A stretch of 6,201 nt of DNA, taken from positions 1 to 6,201 of the forward strand of contig JALUMZ010000301.1 of NCBI GenBank assembly GCA_027055635.1, read 5' to 3'. The DNA comes from Campylobacteraceae bacterium. GTDB taxonomy: Bacteria; Campylobacterota; Campylobacteria; Campylobacterales; Sulfurospirillaceae. The notes beneath the pieces are model-generated. The model did not search any database and was not told where the DNA came from. It saw nothing but the letters and a program-made list of their open reading frames with translations. Shown here piece by piece: positions 1-5,078 of the stretch. Both the position numbers and the translations under genes were made by a program. Positions within the stretch are counted from its first letter, which is position 1, and every line of letters begins with the position of its first letter.

Positions 1-1
1 G

Positions 2-37
2 CACTTATCACTTGATGATTTAGTAGAAAAGAATTAA
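2..37 (+). CDS. possible 3' tail of an upstream gene (partial)
   Basis: Frame 2 is open from the window edge and reads HLSLDDLVEKN before a TAA stop; the other two forward frames stop within the first 23 bases. The residues are a normal charged C-terminus, and the gene density around it makes a gene ending here likely. Eleven residues are too few to name a product. The alternative is that this is simply non-coding sequence. Confidence 0.35.
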   Translation, partial: HLSLDDLVEKN

Positions 38-44
38 AAACCAC

Positions 45-60
45 TAAATCTATAGATTTA
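45..60. promoter_or_regulatory. perfect 16-bp palindrome, candidate operator
   Basis: TAAATCTATAGATTTA is an exact palindrome (8 + 8 with no spacer) ending one base before the proposed -35 box of the DUF4395-Rrf2-MetY operon. No T-run follows it on either strand, so an operator fits better than an intrinsic terminator. Rrf2-family proteins bind dyad sites as dimers and often control their own operon, so the Rrf2 protein encoded at 555-968 is the obvious candidate ligand. That link is inferred from position only; I cannot match the site to a known consensus. Confidence 0.5.
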
Positions 61-61
61 C

Positions 62-89
62 TTGATATTAGATAAAATTATGTTATGCT
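62..89 (+). promoter_or_regulatory. candidate sigma-70 promoter of the DUF4395-Rrf2-MetY operon
   Basis: TTGATA at 62-67 (-35) and TATGCT at 84-89 (-10) are separated by 16 bases. TAAAAT at 73-78 is an alternative -10, and -35 boxes are often weak in Campylobacterota. Transcription would start near 95-97, leaving a leader of about 25 bases before the ATG at 121. The ribosome binding site AAGGAAG lies at 110-116. It is the only sizeable gap upstream of the three + strand genes, so one promoter probably serves all three. Confidence 0.45.
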
Positions 90-120
90 TACATAAATAT
101 TTCACGATCAAGGAAGATAA

Positions 121-552
121 ATGTCCAAAAGTTGTCCCATATCACTAAAAAGTACGGATTCGAATCTTGTCCGAATTATATCGGCTCAAGTCTCTTTAGC
201 TACTATGATATTATTAATCACAAAATTACCTATTTTTGCATTAATATTATTATTTGATTTTCTAGCAAGAGCACTTAGAATACAGGAACTTAGCCCCTTT
301 TTACTAATCGGCAAATCTATAGTTAAAATACTAAATCTAAAAGAACATATGTGTGACGAAGCACCTAAAAGATTTGCACTTTTTATGGGTCTGTCCATCT
401 CCTTTACATTAAGCATTCTATATCTTAGCAACTTACCTATATATGCAACTATTGTTTCGGTTATTTTGCTTGTATGTGCTCTTTTGGAGACTATGTTTGA
501 TTTTTGTTTTGGATGTAAAATCTACCAAATATTACAACTTTTAAAGAGATAA
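121..552 (+). CDS. DUF4395 family small integral membrane protein
   Basis: This 143-residue inner-membrane protein belongs to the DUF4395 family, whose function is unknown. Family marks that I recognise are a CP pair near the N-terminus (C5-P6), a DFLARA stretch at 46-51 followed by LSP (57-59), the APKRFA segment at 81-86 that leads into a hydrophobic helix, and the C-terminal FCFGCKIY (128-135), close to the FCLGCEIY of actinobacterial members. Hydrophobic segments lie at about 18-35, 37-50, 86-103 and 107-126. Cysteines 5, 78, 119, 129 and 132 include the G-C pair of the tail and could be redox-active or bind a sulfur species; that is speculation. The ATG has a good ribosome binding site 4 bases upstream, and the gene is followed after 2 bases by the Rrf2 regulator. 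From memory, family members are often found near thioredoxin or rhodanese genes, in line with the sulfur context here. Confidence 0.85.
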   Translation: MSKSCPISLKSTDSNLVRIISAQVSLATMILLITKLPIFALILLFDFLARALRIQELSPFLLIGKSIVKILNLKEHMCDEAPKRFALFMGLSISFTLSILYLSNLPIYATIVSVILLVCALLETMFDFCFGCKIYQILQLLKR

Positions 553-554
553 CC

Positions 555-968
555 ATGGTAGGAATTACAAGCAAAAGCATATATGCTGTAGCTGCACTTT
601 ATCAGCTCGGGTCTTGTCGAAAAGATGAAACTCTAAAGATAAAAGATATTGCTTCAAGAGCTAAGATTCCACAGAGATTTTTAGAACAAATATTGCTAGA
701 ACTTAAAAAAAACAATATACTCATAAGCACAAAAGGTGCCCATGGCGGCTATAAATTGGCAAAACCACTTGAAAATATAAAATTAGCAAAGATAATATCA
801 ATCCTTGAAAATGACACATATACAAGTATATGTAAAACAAACAATAGTGTACTAAAACTCTTTTGGAGTGATGTACAAAACAATTTAAATACTGTTCTTA
901 ATACTCCTCTATCAGAATTAAAAAAATGTGAAGAGAAGATAAATCAAGTAGTCAATTTTTCAATATGA
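555..968 (+). CDS. Rrf2-family transcriptional regulator, CymR-like
   Basis: This 137-residue protein is a cytoplasmic winged helix-turn-helix DNA-binding regulator. The N-terminal SKSIYAVAALYQLG (6-19) is the Rrf2 signature helix. IKDIASRAKIPQRFLEQILL (29-48) holds the recognition helices, and STKGAHGGYKLAKP (58-71) is the wing. The region after the wing has one cysteine (C93) instead of the spaced cysteine triad that binds Fe-S in IscR; the others are C21 and C125. Length and the C-terminal helix are close to CymR, the Firmicute regulator of cysteine metabolism, rather than to IscR or NsrR. Lying between DUF4395 (2-base gap) and a MetY-like enzyme (7-base gap), it probably controls sulfur amino-acid synthesis and its own operon, possibly through the palindrome at 45-60. 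An AAAGAGA sequence overlapping the end of the previous gene serves as its ribosome binding site. Family is certain; the CymR-like role is inference. Confidence 0.93.
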   Translation: MVGITSKSIYAVAALYQLGSCRKDETLKIKDIASRAKIPQRFLEQILLELKKNNILISTKGAHGGYKLAKPLENIKLAKIISILENDTYTSICKTNNSVLKLFWSDVQNNLNTVLNTPLSELKKCEEKINQVVNFSI

Positions 969-975
969 GGTCAAA

Positions 976-2220
976 ATGAATTTTGAAGATTTTAATACAC
1001 TTTTAGTACAATCTATAGGCAATAAAACAGGTGCAACCGCACCAACCATAACTCCATCTGCATCCTTTGGATATAAAGATGCAAAACAAGCAGAAGATAT
1101 CTTTTGTGGAGCTCAAAATTTACCACTATATGCAAGAGTTGGCAATCCTACAAACTCAAAACTTGAATCCGTAATAACAAAGATGGAAAATGGATTTGGC
1201 GCCATAGCAACATCTTCTGGTATGGGAGCAATCTCTATGGTTTTAAATGCAATCTTAAATACTAATGATGAACTTCTATGTATAGGAGGATTCTTTGGTG
1301 GAACATACACTCTTGTAAATCAAACATTAAAAAGATTTGGCATAAAAAATAGTTTCTGTAAAATCGATGATTTTCTTCATATAGAGAATAGGCTCAAATC
1401 AAACATAAAAATTGTTTTACTAGAAAGTGTAGGAAACCCTAGCCTTAGACTACCAGATATAGAGAAAATTGCAAATCTATGTAAAAAATATGAAACTCTA
1501 CTCATAATAGACAACACAACAACACCCCTTTTAGTGCAACCATTAAATTTAGGAGCTGATATAGTTATACACTCTAGCACTAAAAACATGAGCGGACATA
1601 GCGCAGCGCTTGGTGGAATTGCAGTATTTAGAGAAGTTGATAATCAAGATGATAAATTACTAAACCCAAAATACAAAGACCTGCATCCACTGATAGAAAA
1701 AGCTGGTAAAAAATCCTTAATCACAATTTGTAAAAAAAGATCTCTTAGAGACATAGGTATGAGTGCAAATGCTTTTGGCTCTTTTTTGACATTACTTGGG
1801 CTAGAAACACTTGCACTAAGAGTTGAAAGAGTGAATAAAAATGTCGCCATAATAGCCAAAGAACTCAATAGTAATATGCCAAAAAACATCACTATAAACC
1901 ATCCATCTTTATCAAAAAGTATAGATTTTGAAAATTACAATAGATTTTTTAAATCTGGATGCGGACCAATATTTACAATAGATGCACAAATACAACAAAA
2001 AGCCTTCAAACTTCTGGACAATCTCAAACTCGCAACACAAACTGCAAATATTGGGGATAACCGAACTCTGGCACTCCACATGAAAAGCACTATATACAGA
2101 GATTTTGATGATAAATCAAGAGAATTTTTAGGCATCACAGACGGCTTGATTCGCGTATCTGTCGGACTAGAAAATCCACAAGATATTATAAATGATTTTT
2201 TACAAGCTATTAATGATTAA
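976..2220 (+). CDS. metY: O-acetylhomoserine sulfhydrylase-like PLP enzyme (Cys/Met metabolism family)
   Basis: This 414-residue cytoplasmic enzyme probably makes homocysteine from O-acetylhomoserine and sulfide, the direct-sulfhydrylation route to methionine. It is a Cys/Met-metabolism PLP enzyme. YARVGNPTN (52-60) supplies the phosphate contact from the partner subunit, SSGMGAI (80-86) binds the PLP phosphate, D179 in IDNTTTP pairs with the pyridine nitrogen, and K203 in HSSTKNMSGH forms the Schiff base. R393 in GLIRVSVGLE should bind the substrate carboxylate. The insertion at about 220-260 and LRDIGMSANAFGSFLTLLGL (257-276) are typical of MetY rather than of the shorter cystathionine synthase and lyase members. 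G108-G109 replaces the cysteine of methionine gamma-lyase. F107 stands where many relatives have the tyrosine that stacks on PLP, and HMKSTIYRDF (368-377) replaces the usual HPASTTH-type loop. The SD GAGG at 967-970 overlaps the stop codon of the Rrf2 gene, so translation is coupled. A substrate such as O-succinylhomoserine or cystathionine cannot be excluded. Confidence 0.85.
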   Translation: MNFEDFNTLLVQSIGNKTGATAPTITPSASFGYKDAKQAEDIFCGAQNLPLYARVGNPTNSKLESVITKMENGFGAIATSSGMGAISMVLNAILNTNDELLCIGGFFGGTYTLVNQTLKRFGIKNSFCKIDDFLHIENRLKSNIKIVLLESVGNPSLRLPDIEKIANLCKKYETLLIIDNTTTPLLVQPLNLGADIVIHSSTKNMSGHSAALGGIAVFREVDNQDDKLLNPKYKDLHPLIEKAGKKSLITICKKRSLRDIGMSANAFGSFLTLLGLETLALRVERVNKNVAIIAKELNSNMPKNITINHPSLSKSIDFENYNRFFKSGCGPIFTIDAQIQQKAFKLLDNLKLATQTANIGDNRTLALHMKSTIYRDFDDKSREFLGITDGLIRVSVGLENPQDIINDFLQAIND

Positions 2221-2262
2221 TCCATATAGACATAAGAAACAAGCGTAAATCTAAGCTTACTA

Positions 2263-2308
2263 ATATTTCCAAAAATATACAAAAAAGATATTAGATTTTT
2301 ATATCTTT
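2263..2308. terminator. weak AT-rich hairpins in the convergent gap
   Basis: The 78-base gap between the MetY-like gene and the convergent cytochrome gene holds two short hairpins. ATATTT/AAATAT (2263-2268 and 2273-2278) has a 4-base loop. AAAGATAT/ATATCTTT (2284-2291 and 2301-2308) has a 9-base loop and overlaps the last codons of the cytochrome gene. Read on the minus strand, the second is followed by more T residues (complement of the A-run at 2281-2286), as expected of a terminator for the cytochrome gene. Both stems are almost all A-T, so they would be weak. No strong GC-rich terminator is present for either strand. Confidence 0.35.
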
Positions 2309-3489
2309 AATGATGAGCTGAATATATCATATTGCTTGGTAAATATTTTATCTTTTATTTCCAATATTGGCACTAAGCTACTTTTTATCAATCTGTATTT
2401 TATTTCAATTTTAGCATTGTTTGCTTTATTGTCTATATTAAATATATATTTCTTCTCTTCATAAGGCTTTAGTCTTTTATCAAAAACCATTTTATCAGCC
2501 ACATATGAAATAGTTTCTTGATTATTTTTATCAACATACAGTGTATTAATTTTTTTTGTTTGTTTAGAAATAATTTTTGAACCATTTTTATAAGTCACCG
2601 AAATATCAACTTCCCTGCCGGTAAACCCTGTTGGAAATTTATGGGGAGTTGTGTTTTTTAATGAAACAATTATTTTTGAACCATTTTTTATTACTGAAAC
2701 TTTGATAAAGTTTTTTACAATATTGCTGTTTCTTACCCCTTTAAAAAGATGTCTTCTTGTGTCTCTCTCTACCGCCTTAATATTTCCAACAATGTTTGGA
2801 GCAATTATGGATTTTTTAATATCTCCCATATGACACTCTACACATTTTGTACCGCTATTGCTAGATTCGTACTCTATACCTGTTGCATATTCATAAATAT
2901 TTCCATCCTTGTAGCCATAGTGACAAACCAAACATAATTTATTTACATCTTTAGTAAAATAATCTCTACTTTGCATTTTATGATAGCTTGTACGATGACT
3001 CTCTTTGTAAGGGCCTCTCATGATTTCTGGAGAGCCAAACTCTACAGCTTCAAAACCCCTCTTGTTTATCTCTTGTGCATGTTTAATTTTATCTATATTG
3101 TGACAAATAATGCAAGATATTCCATCATCTGATGTACTATTGTGCATGGCATCTTCAACCTCTTTTGTCTCATCTGTTTCTATTCCAAATGCCTTTGACA
3201 TATCATAATCAAAATCTACTTGCTTAACACCCATTTTGGGACTATGACACTGTCCACAATTAACTTCAACATTTCCTATGGATTTATATGTTACACCACC
3301 AATGTACTTGAGAATACTTTTATACATGGGATTTTTTTTAGAATTTGATTTAGAATGCCAAGTGGTTTTCCAATCAACTCCTTTTTGAACATGGCAACCT
3401 ATACAGTACTTACTGTTTGAAAATTTTTCAGGAACTTTTGCATAAGAAACATGCAGAAAAAGTAAAAAAGTAAAAAGTAAAAAACGCAT
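2299..3489 (-). CDS. secreted five-haem cytochrome c, c554-like family
   Basis: This 396-residue periplasmic electron-transfer protein begins with a signal peptide (about 1-17, cleavage after VSYA). Five CxxCH haem sites follow, at C29-H33 (CIGCH), C78-H82 (CGQCH), C126-H130 (CIICH), C186-H190 (CLVCH) and C216-H220 (CVECH). The spacing and the DWKTTWHSKS segment after the first haem are typical of the cytochrome c554-like multihaem group. H45, H116, H137, H165, H170, H247 and H283 are candidate distal ligands. Residues from about 255 form a beta-rich domain without haem that carries PHKFPTGFTGRE (282-293), a motif that recurs in multihaem cytochromes of anaerobic and sulfur bacteria. No oxidase, reductase or maturation gene adjoins it, so donor and acceptor are unknown. 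The ATG at 3489 has AAAGG 8 bases upstream. No membrane anchor follows the signal peptide. Confidence 0.9.
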   Translation of the reverse strand: MRFLLFTFLLFLHVSYAKVPEKFSNSKYCIGCHVQKGVDWKTTWHSKSNSKKNPMYKSILKYIGGVTYKSIGNVEVNCGQCHSPKMGVKQVDFDYDMSKAFGIETDETKEVEDAMHNSTSDDGISCIICHNIDKIKHAQEINKRGFEAVEFGSPEIMRGPYKESHRTSYHKMQSRDYFTKDVNKLCLVCHYGYKDGNIYEYATGIEYESSNSGTKCVECHMGDIKKSIIAPNIVGNIKAVERDTRRHLFKGVRNSNIVKNFIKVSVIKNGSKIIVSLKNTTPHKFPTGFTGREVDISVTYKNGSKIISKQTKKINTLYVDKNNQETISYVADKMVFDKRLKPYEEKKYIFNIDNKANNAKIEIKYRLIKSSLVPILEIKDKIFTKQYDIFSSSLKI

Positions 3490-3500
3490 AATTCAAGCCT

Positions 3501-3541
3501 TTATATGATATAGTTAACAATGTATTAACTATATCATATAA
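3501..3541. repeat. perfect 17-bp inverted repeat upstream of the cytochrome gene
   Basis: Arms 3501-3517 and 3525-3541 are exact reverse complements separated by CAATGTA, so 34 of 41 bases are paired. The element lies 12 bases upstream of the cytochrome start, in the 85-base gap after the 158-aa gene. Its proximal end shares two bases with the ribosome binding site AAAGG (complement of 3498-3502). It could be an operator for a dimeric regulator, or an RNA hairpin in the leader that affects ribosome access or mRNA stability. A terminator is unlikely because no T-run follows on the minus strand. The inner edges create GTTAAC at 3513-3518; the half-sites do not match the TTAAC-N4-GTTAA box of the Campylobacter NssR regulator. 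Confidence 0.8.
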
Positions 3542-3554
3542 TAAAAAAGCACAA
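3528..3554 (-). promoter_or_regulatory. possible promoter of the cytochrome gene
   Basis: On the minus strand, TTGTGC (complement of 3549-3554) and TATAGT (complement of 3528-3533, one mismatch to TATAAT) are 15 bases apart, with a T-rich spacer as is common in Campylobacterota promoters. The -10 box falls in the first arm of the 41-bp inverted repeat, so a protein bound there could block the polymerase. The spacer is short and the -35 is poor, so the assignment is tentative. Confidence 0.3.
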
Positions 3555-3563
3555 TATTGTCTT
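3543..3563 (-). terminator. weak terminator after the 158-aa gene
   Basis: On the minus strand AAGACA, a four-base ATAT loop and TGTGCTT can pair with one bulged G (3547-3563), followed by a T-run from the A-run at 3543-3548. It lies about a dozen bases after the stop of the 158-aa gene and could end the waaA operon before the cytochrome gene. The stem is short and AT-rich, so read-through is likely. Confidence 0.3.
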
Positions 3564-3574
3564 AAGGACACATC

Positions 3575-4051
3575 TTAAACTATTTTCCAGCCATGCATCT
3601 TTTTTGCTACTATTACTTCTGTATGCGTATTTAATTCTACACTATTTAGTGCAACATAATTTATACTCTCTAGAATTTGGAAATAGCTGCTAGCTTCATC
3701 TCTCTTTGTACAGATAAATAAATTTCCAGCATTTTTAAGAACTCTATATATTTTCTTAAATATCATCTCTATATCATCTCTATCACTTATATCAACACAC
3801 AAAAAAAGAAAATCGTAAAGTATAGAAAAATTATTGTATTTTTTCTCATCAAATGAAAAATTTTTAACCTTCAAATTATAACTATTCAAAGATTCTCGAT
3901 TCTCCAATGCCTTTACATGTAGAGTAGCTCTAATCTGTTCGCAATACTTTAAAAGCGAATCTATAACCATATCTTTAGAATCTTCTATAAGAGCAATATT
4001 TAAGCCCGGGTGTGGGGGTATAACATCAAATAGCATTTCAAAATTTTTCAT
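3575..4051 (-). CDS. uncharacterised protein with class I methyltransferase-like fold, degenerate SAM site
   Basis: I do not recognise this 158-residue protein as a named family. Its second half resembles the Rossmann-type methyltransferase core: strand YDFLFLCVDI (79-88), helix, then IYRVLKNAGNLFICT (101-115), which matches the familiar 'RVLKpGG.l' strand-turn, and a closing hairpin near 132-150. The first half starts with IPPHPGLNIALIED (11-24). The glycine-rich SAM-binding loop expected after the first strand is absent, and E50 at the end of the second strand is the only acidic residue that could hold the ribose. It may be a non-catalytic relative or bind another ligand; a resemblance to spermidine synthase-like folds is also possible. 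It overlaps the 98-aa gene by 4 bases (ATGA), so the two are probably translated together. AGGGAG lies 11 bases upstream of its ATG. It has no signal peptide and is expected in the cytoplasm. Confidence 0.75.
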   Translation of the reverse strand: MKNFEMLFDVIPPHPGLNIALIEDSKDMVIDSLLKYCEQIRATLHVKALENRESLNSYNLKVKNFSFDEKKYNNFSILYDFLFLCVDISDRDDIEMIFKKIYRVLKNAGNLFICTKRDEASSYFQILESINYVALNSVELNTHTEVIVAKKMHGWKIV

Positions 4052-4344
4052 AACTCGTGTAACTCCCTAAATTTATATGCTTCAATAACATCTTCTACAT
4101 AATCTTGCAAAGGTGCTACCAAAACTTCAATACCCTCATCCAAAAACTCTTCAATATCCTCATGATCACTCTTTACAATCAAATAGTCTATAAAATCATC
4201 TATATCTTCTCTTTTTTCATAAAAATCATATTTTTTAACAAAACCTGCATCCATCTCTACGACAATCCAATTCTCTCTTTTCGTCAAAGAGACTATCTTT
4301 GCATATTTATAATCTTTACAATCAGTTGGCATGATTAAAATCAT
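4048..4344 (-). CDS. 98-aa acidic protein, possible NifX/dinitrogenase-cofactor-type fold
   Basis: This is an unnamed small cytoplasmic protein, rich in Asp and Glu. The arrangement is an initial strand ILIMPTD (2-7), a central WIVVEMD strand, a FVKKYDFYEK segment (35-44), and a C-terminal strand-turn-helix GIEVLVAPLQDYVEDVIEAY (71-90). This order recalls the NifX/NifB C-terminal-like fold, where a 'gvdvvi.g..g..a...l' segment closes the domain, but sequence identity looks low and no cofactor ligand is evident; C9 is the only cysteine. The proposal is inference from pattern. The start at 4344 overlaps the pseudouridine synthase stop as TAATG and has AAAGG 8 bases upstream; the internal Met5 has no such site. 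It shares the ATGA junction with the methyltransferase-like gene, which suggests a joint role. Confidence 0.8.
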   Translation of the reverse strand: MILIMPTDCKDYKYAKIVSLTKRENWIVVEMDAGFVKKYDFYEKREDIDDFIDYLIVKSDHEDIEEFLDEGIEVLVAPLQDYVEDVIEAYKFRELHEL

Positions 4345-5078
4345 TATGAAAGCCTTTGAAACTCTTTTGGTTCACTGCTTATAAATTCATACCCTAGTAG
4401 TGAAATCTTGTGTGCATGAAGCATAAGTCTTTTAGACTCTTTTCCGCCATATAGCTCATCACCAAGTATAGGAAGCCCCAAACTTTTAAGATGCACCCTG
4501 ATTTGATGGGTTCTACCAGTCTCAATCACTACCTTGATTTTGGACTTTTTTCCTTCAACCATCAATGGCTCTATATGAGTTATTGCCTCTTTTCCATGCT
4601 TGCTAATTTTACTAAAAAAATTGCTACCCTTTTTTATCGTTATAATAGGCTCTACTATATCTATAGCTTCTACTACTTTGCCGCCAACAATAGCTATATA
4701 CTCTTTATATACCCTCTTATATCTAAACTCTTCTATAGCTTTTTTTTGGAATTTTTCATCTTTGACCAGCAAGACCACACCACTTGTTCCTTTGTCTAAT
4801 CTATGCAGTAGTTTTGCATCAAACTTCTTCTCTACCTCATCAGATGTAAGAGATGCTGGCTTATCGACAGCAATAATTTTACTATCTTCAAAAATAACTC
4901 TTATTTTTGAAAGTTTCTCGACTCTAAACTTAGAATCAGCATCAAGTTCTCCTCTTGCTACTGTTACTTTTTTGCCCTTACAAAAAACTAAACCCCTATC
5001 TATCAAATCTTTTGCAGCTCTATTTGATATATTTTCTTGAAGTGCTAAAAGCTTATATGCTTTCTCTTTTATCATCAT
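4344..5078 (-). CDS. RluA-family RNA pseudouridine synthase
   Basis: This 244-residue enzyme isomerises uridine to pseudouridine in rRNA or tRNA. Residues 1-50 resemble a short S4-like RNA-binding region (NRAAKDLIDRGLVFCKGKKV). The catalytic domain has VDKPASL (71-77), HRLDKGTSG (92-100) with the catalytic aspartate D95, the ETGRTHQIRVHLKSLGLPIL segment (186-205) followed by GDELYGG, and LMLHAHKISL (218-227). All RluA/RluC/RluD motifs are intact, so it should be active; the target base cannot be read from sequence. It starts with two Met codons (5078 and 5075). The SD AAGGG is 4 bases before the first and 7 before the second, so the second start is also reasonable. The gene overlaps the end of waaA by 4 bases, and its own stop overlaps the start of the 98-aa gene. 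The waaA-pseudouridine synthase order recalls HP0957-HP0956 of H. pylori and Cj0707-Cj0708 of C. jejuni. Confidence 0.93.
   Translation of the reverse strand: MMIKEKAYKLLALQENISNRAAKDLIDRGLVFCKGKKVTVARGELDADSKFRVEKLSKIRVIFEDSKIIAVDKPASLTSDEVEKKFDAKLLHRLDKGTSGVVLLVKDEKFQKKAIEEFRYKRVYKEYIAIVGGKVVEAIDIVEPIITIKKGSNFFSKISKHGKEAITHIEPLMVEGKKSKIKVVIETGRTHQIRVHLKSLGLPILGDELYGGKESKRLMLHAHKISLLGYEFISSEPKEFQRLS

Noticed and set aside
45..60. The palindrome as an intrinsic terminator of the upstream gene
   Set aside because: No T-run follows on the + strand and the stem is AT-rich; position against the -35 box favours an operator.
64..2296. GATATTAGAT occurs at 64-73 and again at 2287-2296
   Set aside because: A ten-base AT-rich match within 2.2 kb is expected by chance at this base composition; the flanks do not match.
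3513..3529. TTAAC half-sites in the inverted repeat as a possible NssR (Crp/Fnr-type) box
   Set aside because: The NssR box is TTAAC-N4-GTTAA; here the half-sites have the wrong orientation and spacing.
3551..3560. ACAATATTGT palindrome as a separate operator
   Set aside because: Ten AT-rich bases are weak evidence, and the stretch is better explained as part of the terminator-like hairpin after the 158-aa gene.
4004..4018. GC-rich patch with CCCGGG and GGGGG in AT-rich DNA, considered as a structural element
   Set aside because: It is fully explained by the Pro-Pro-His-Pro-Gly codons at the start of the 158-aa protein; kept only as a remark on that gene.
4491..5040. Long + strand open frames opposite the pseudouridine synthase gene (102 and 146 codons)
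   Set aside because: They are antisense to a gene with intact catalytic motifs and show no family resemblance.
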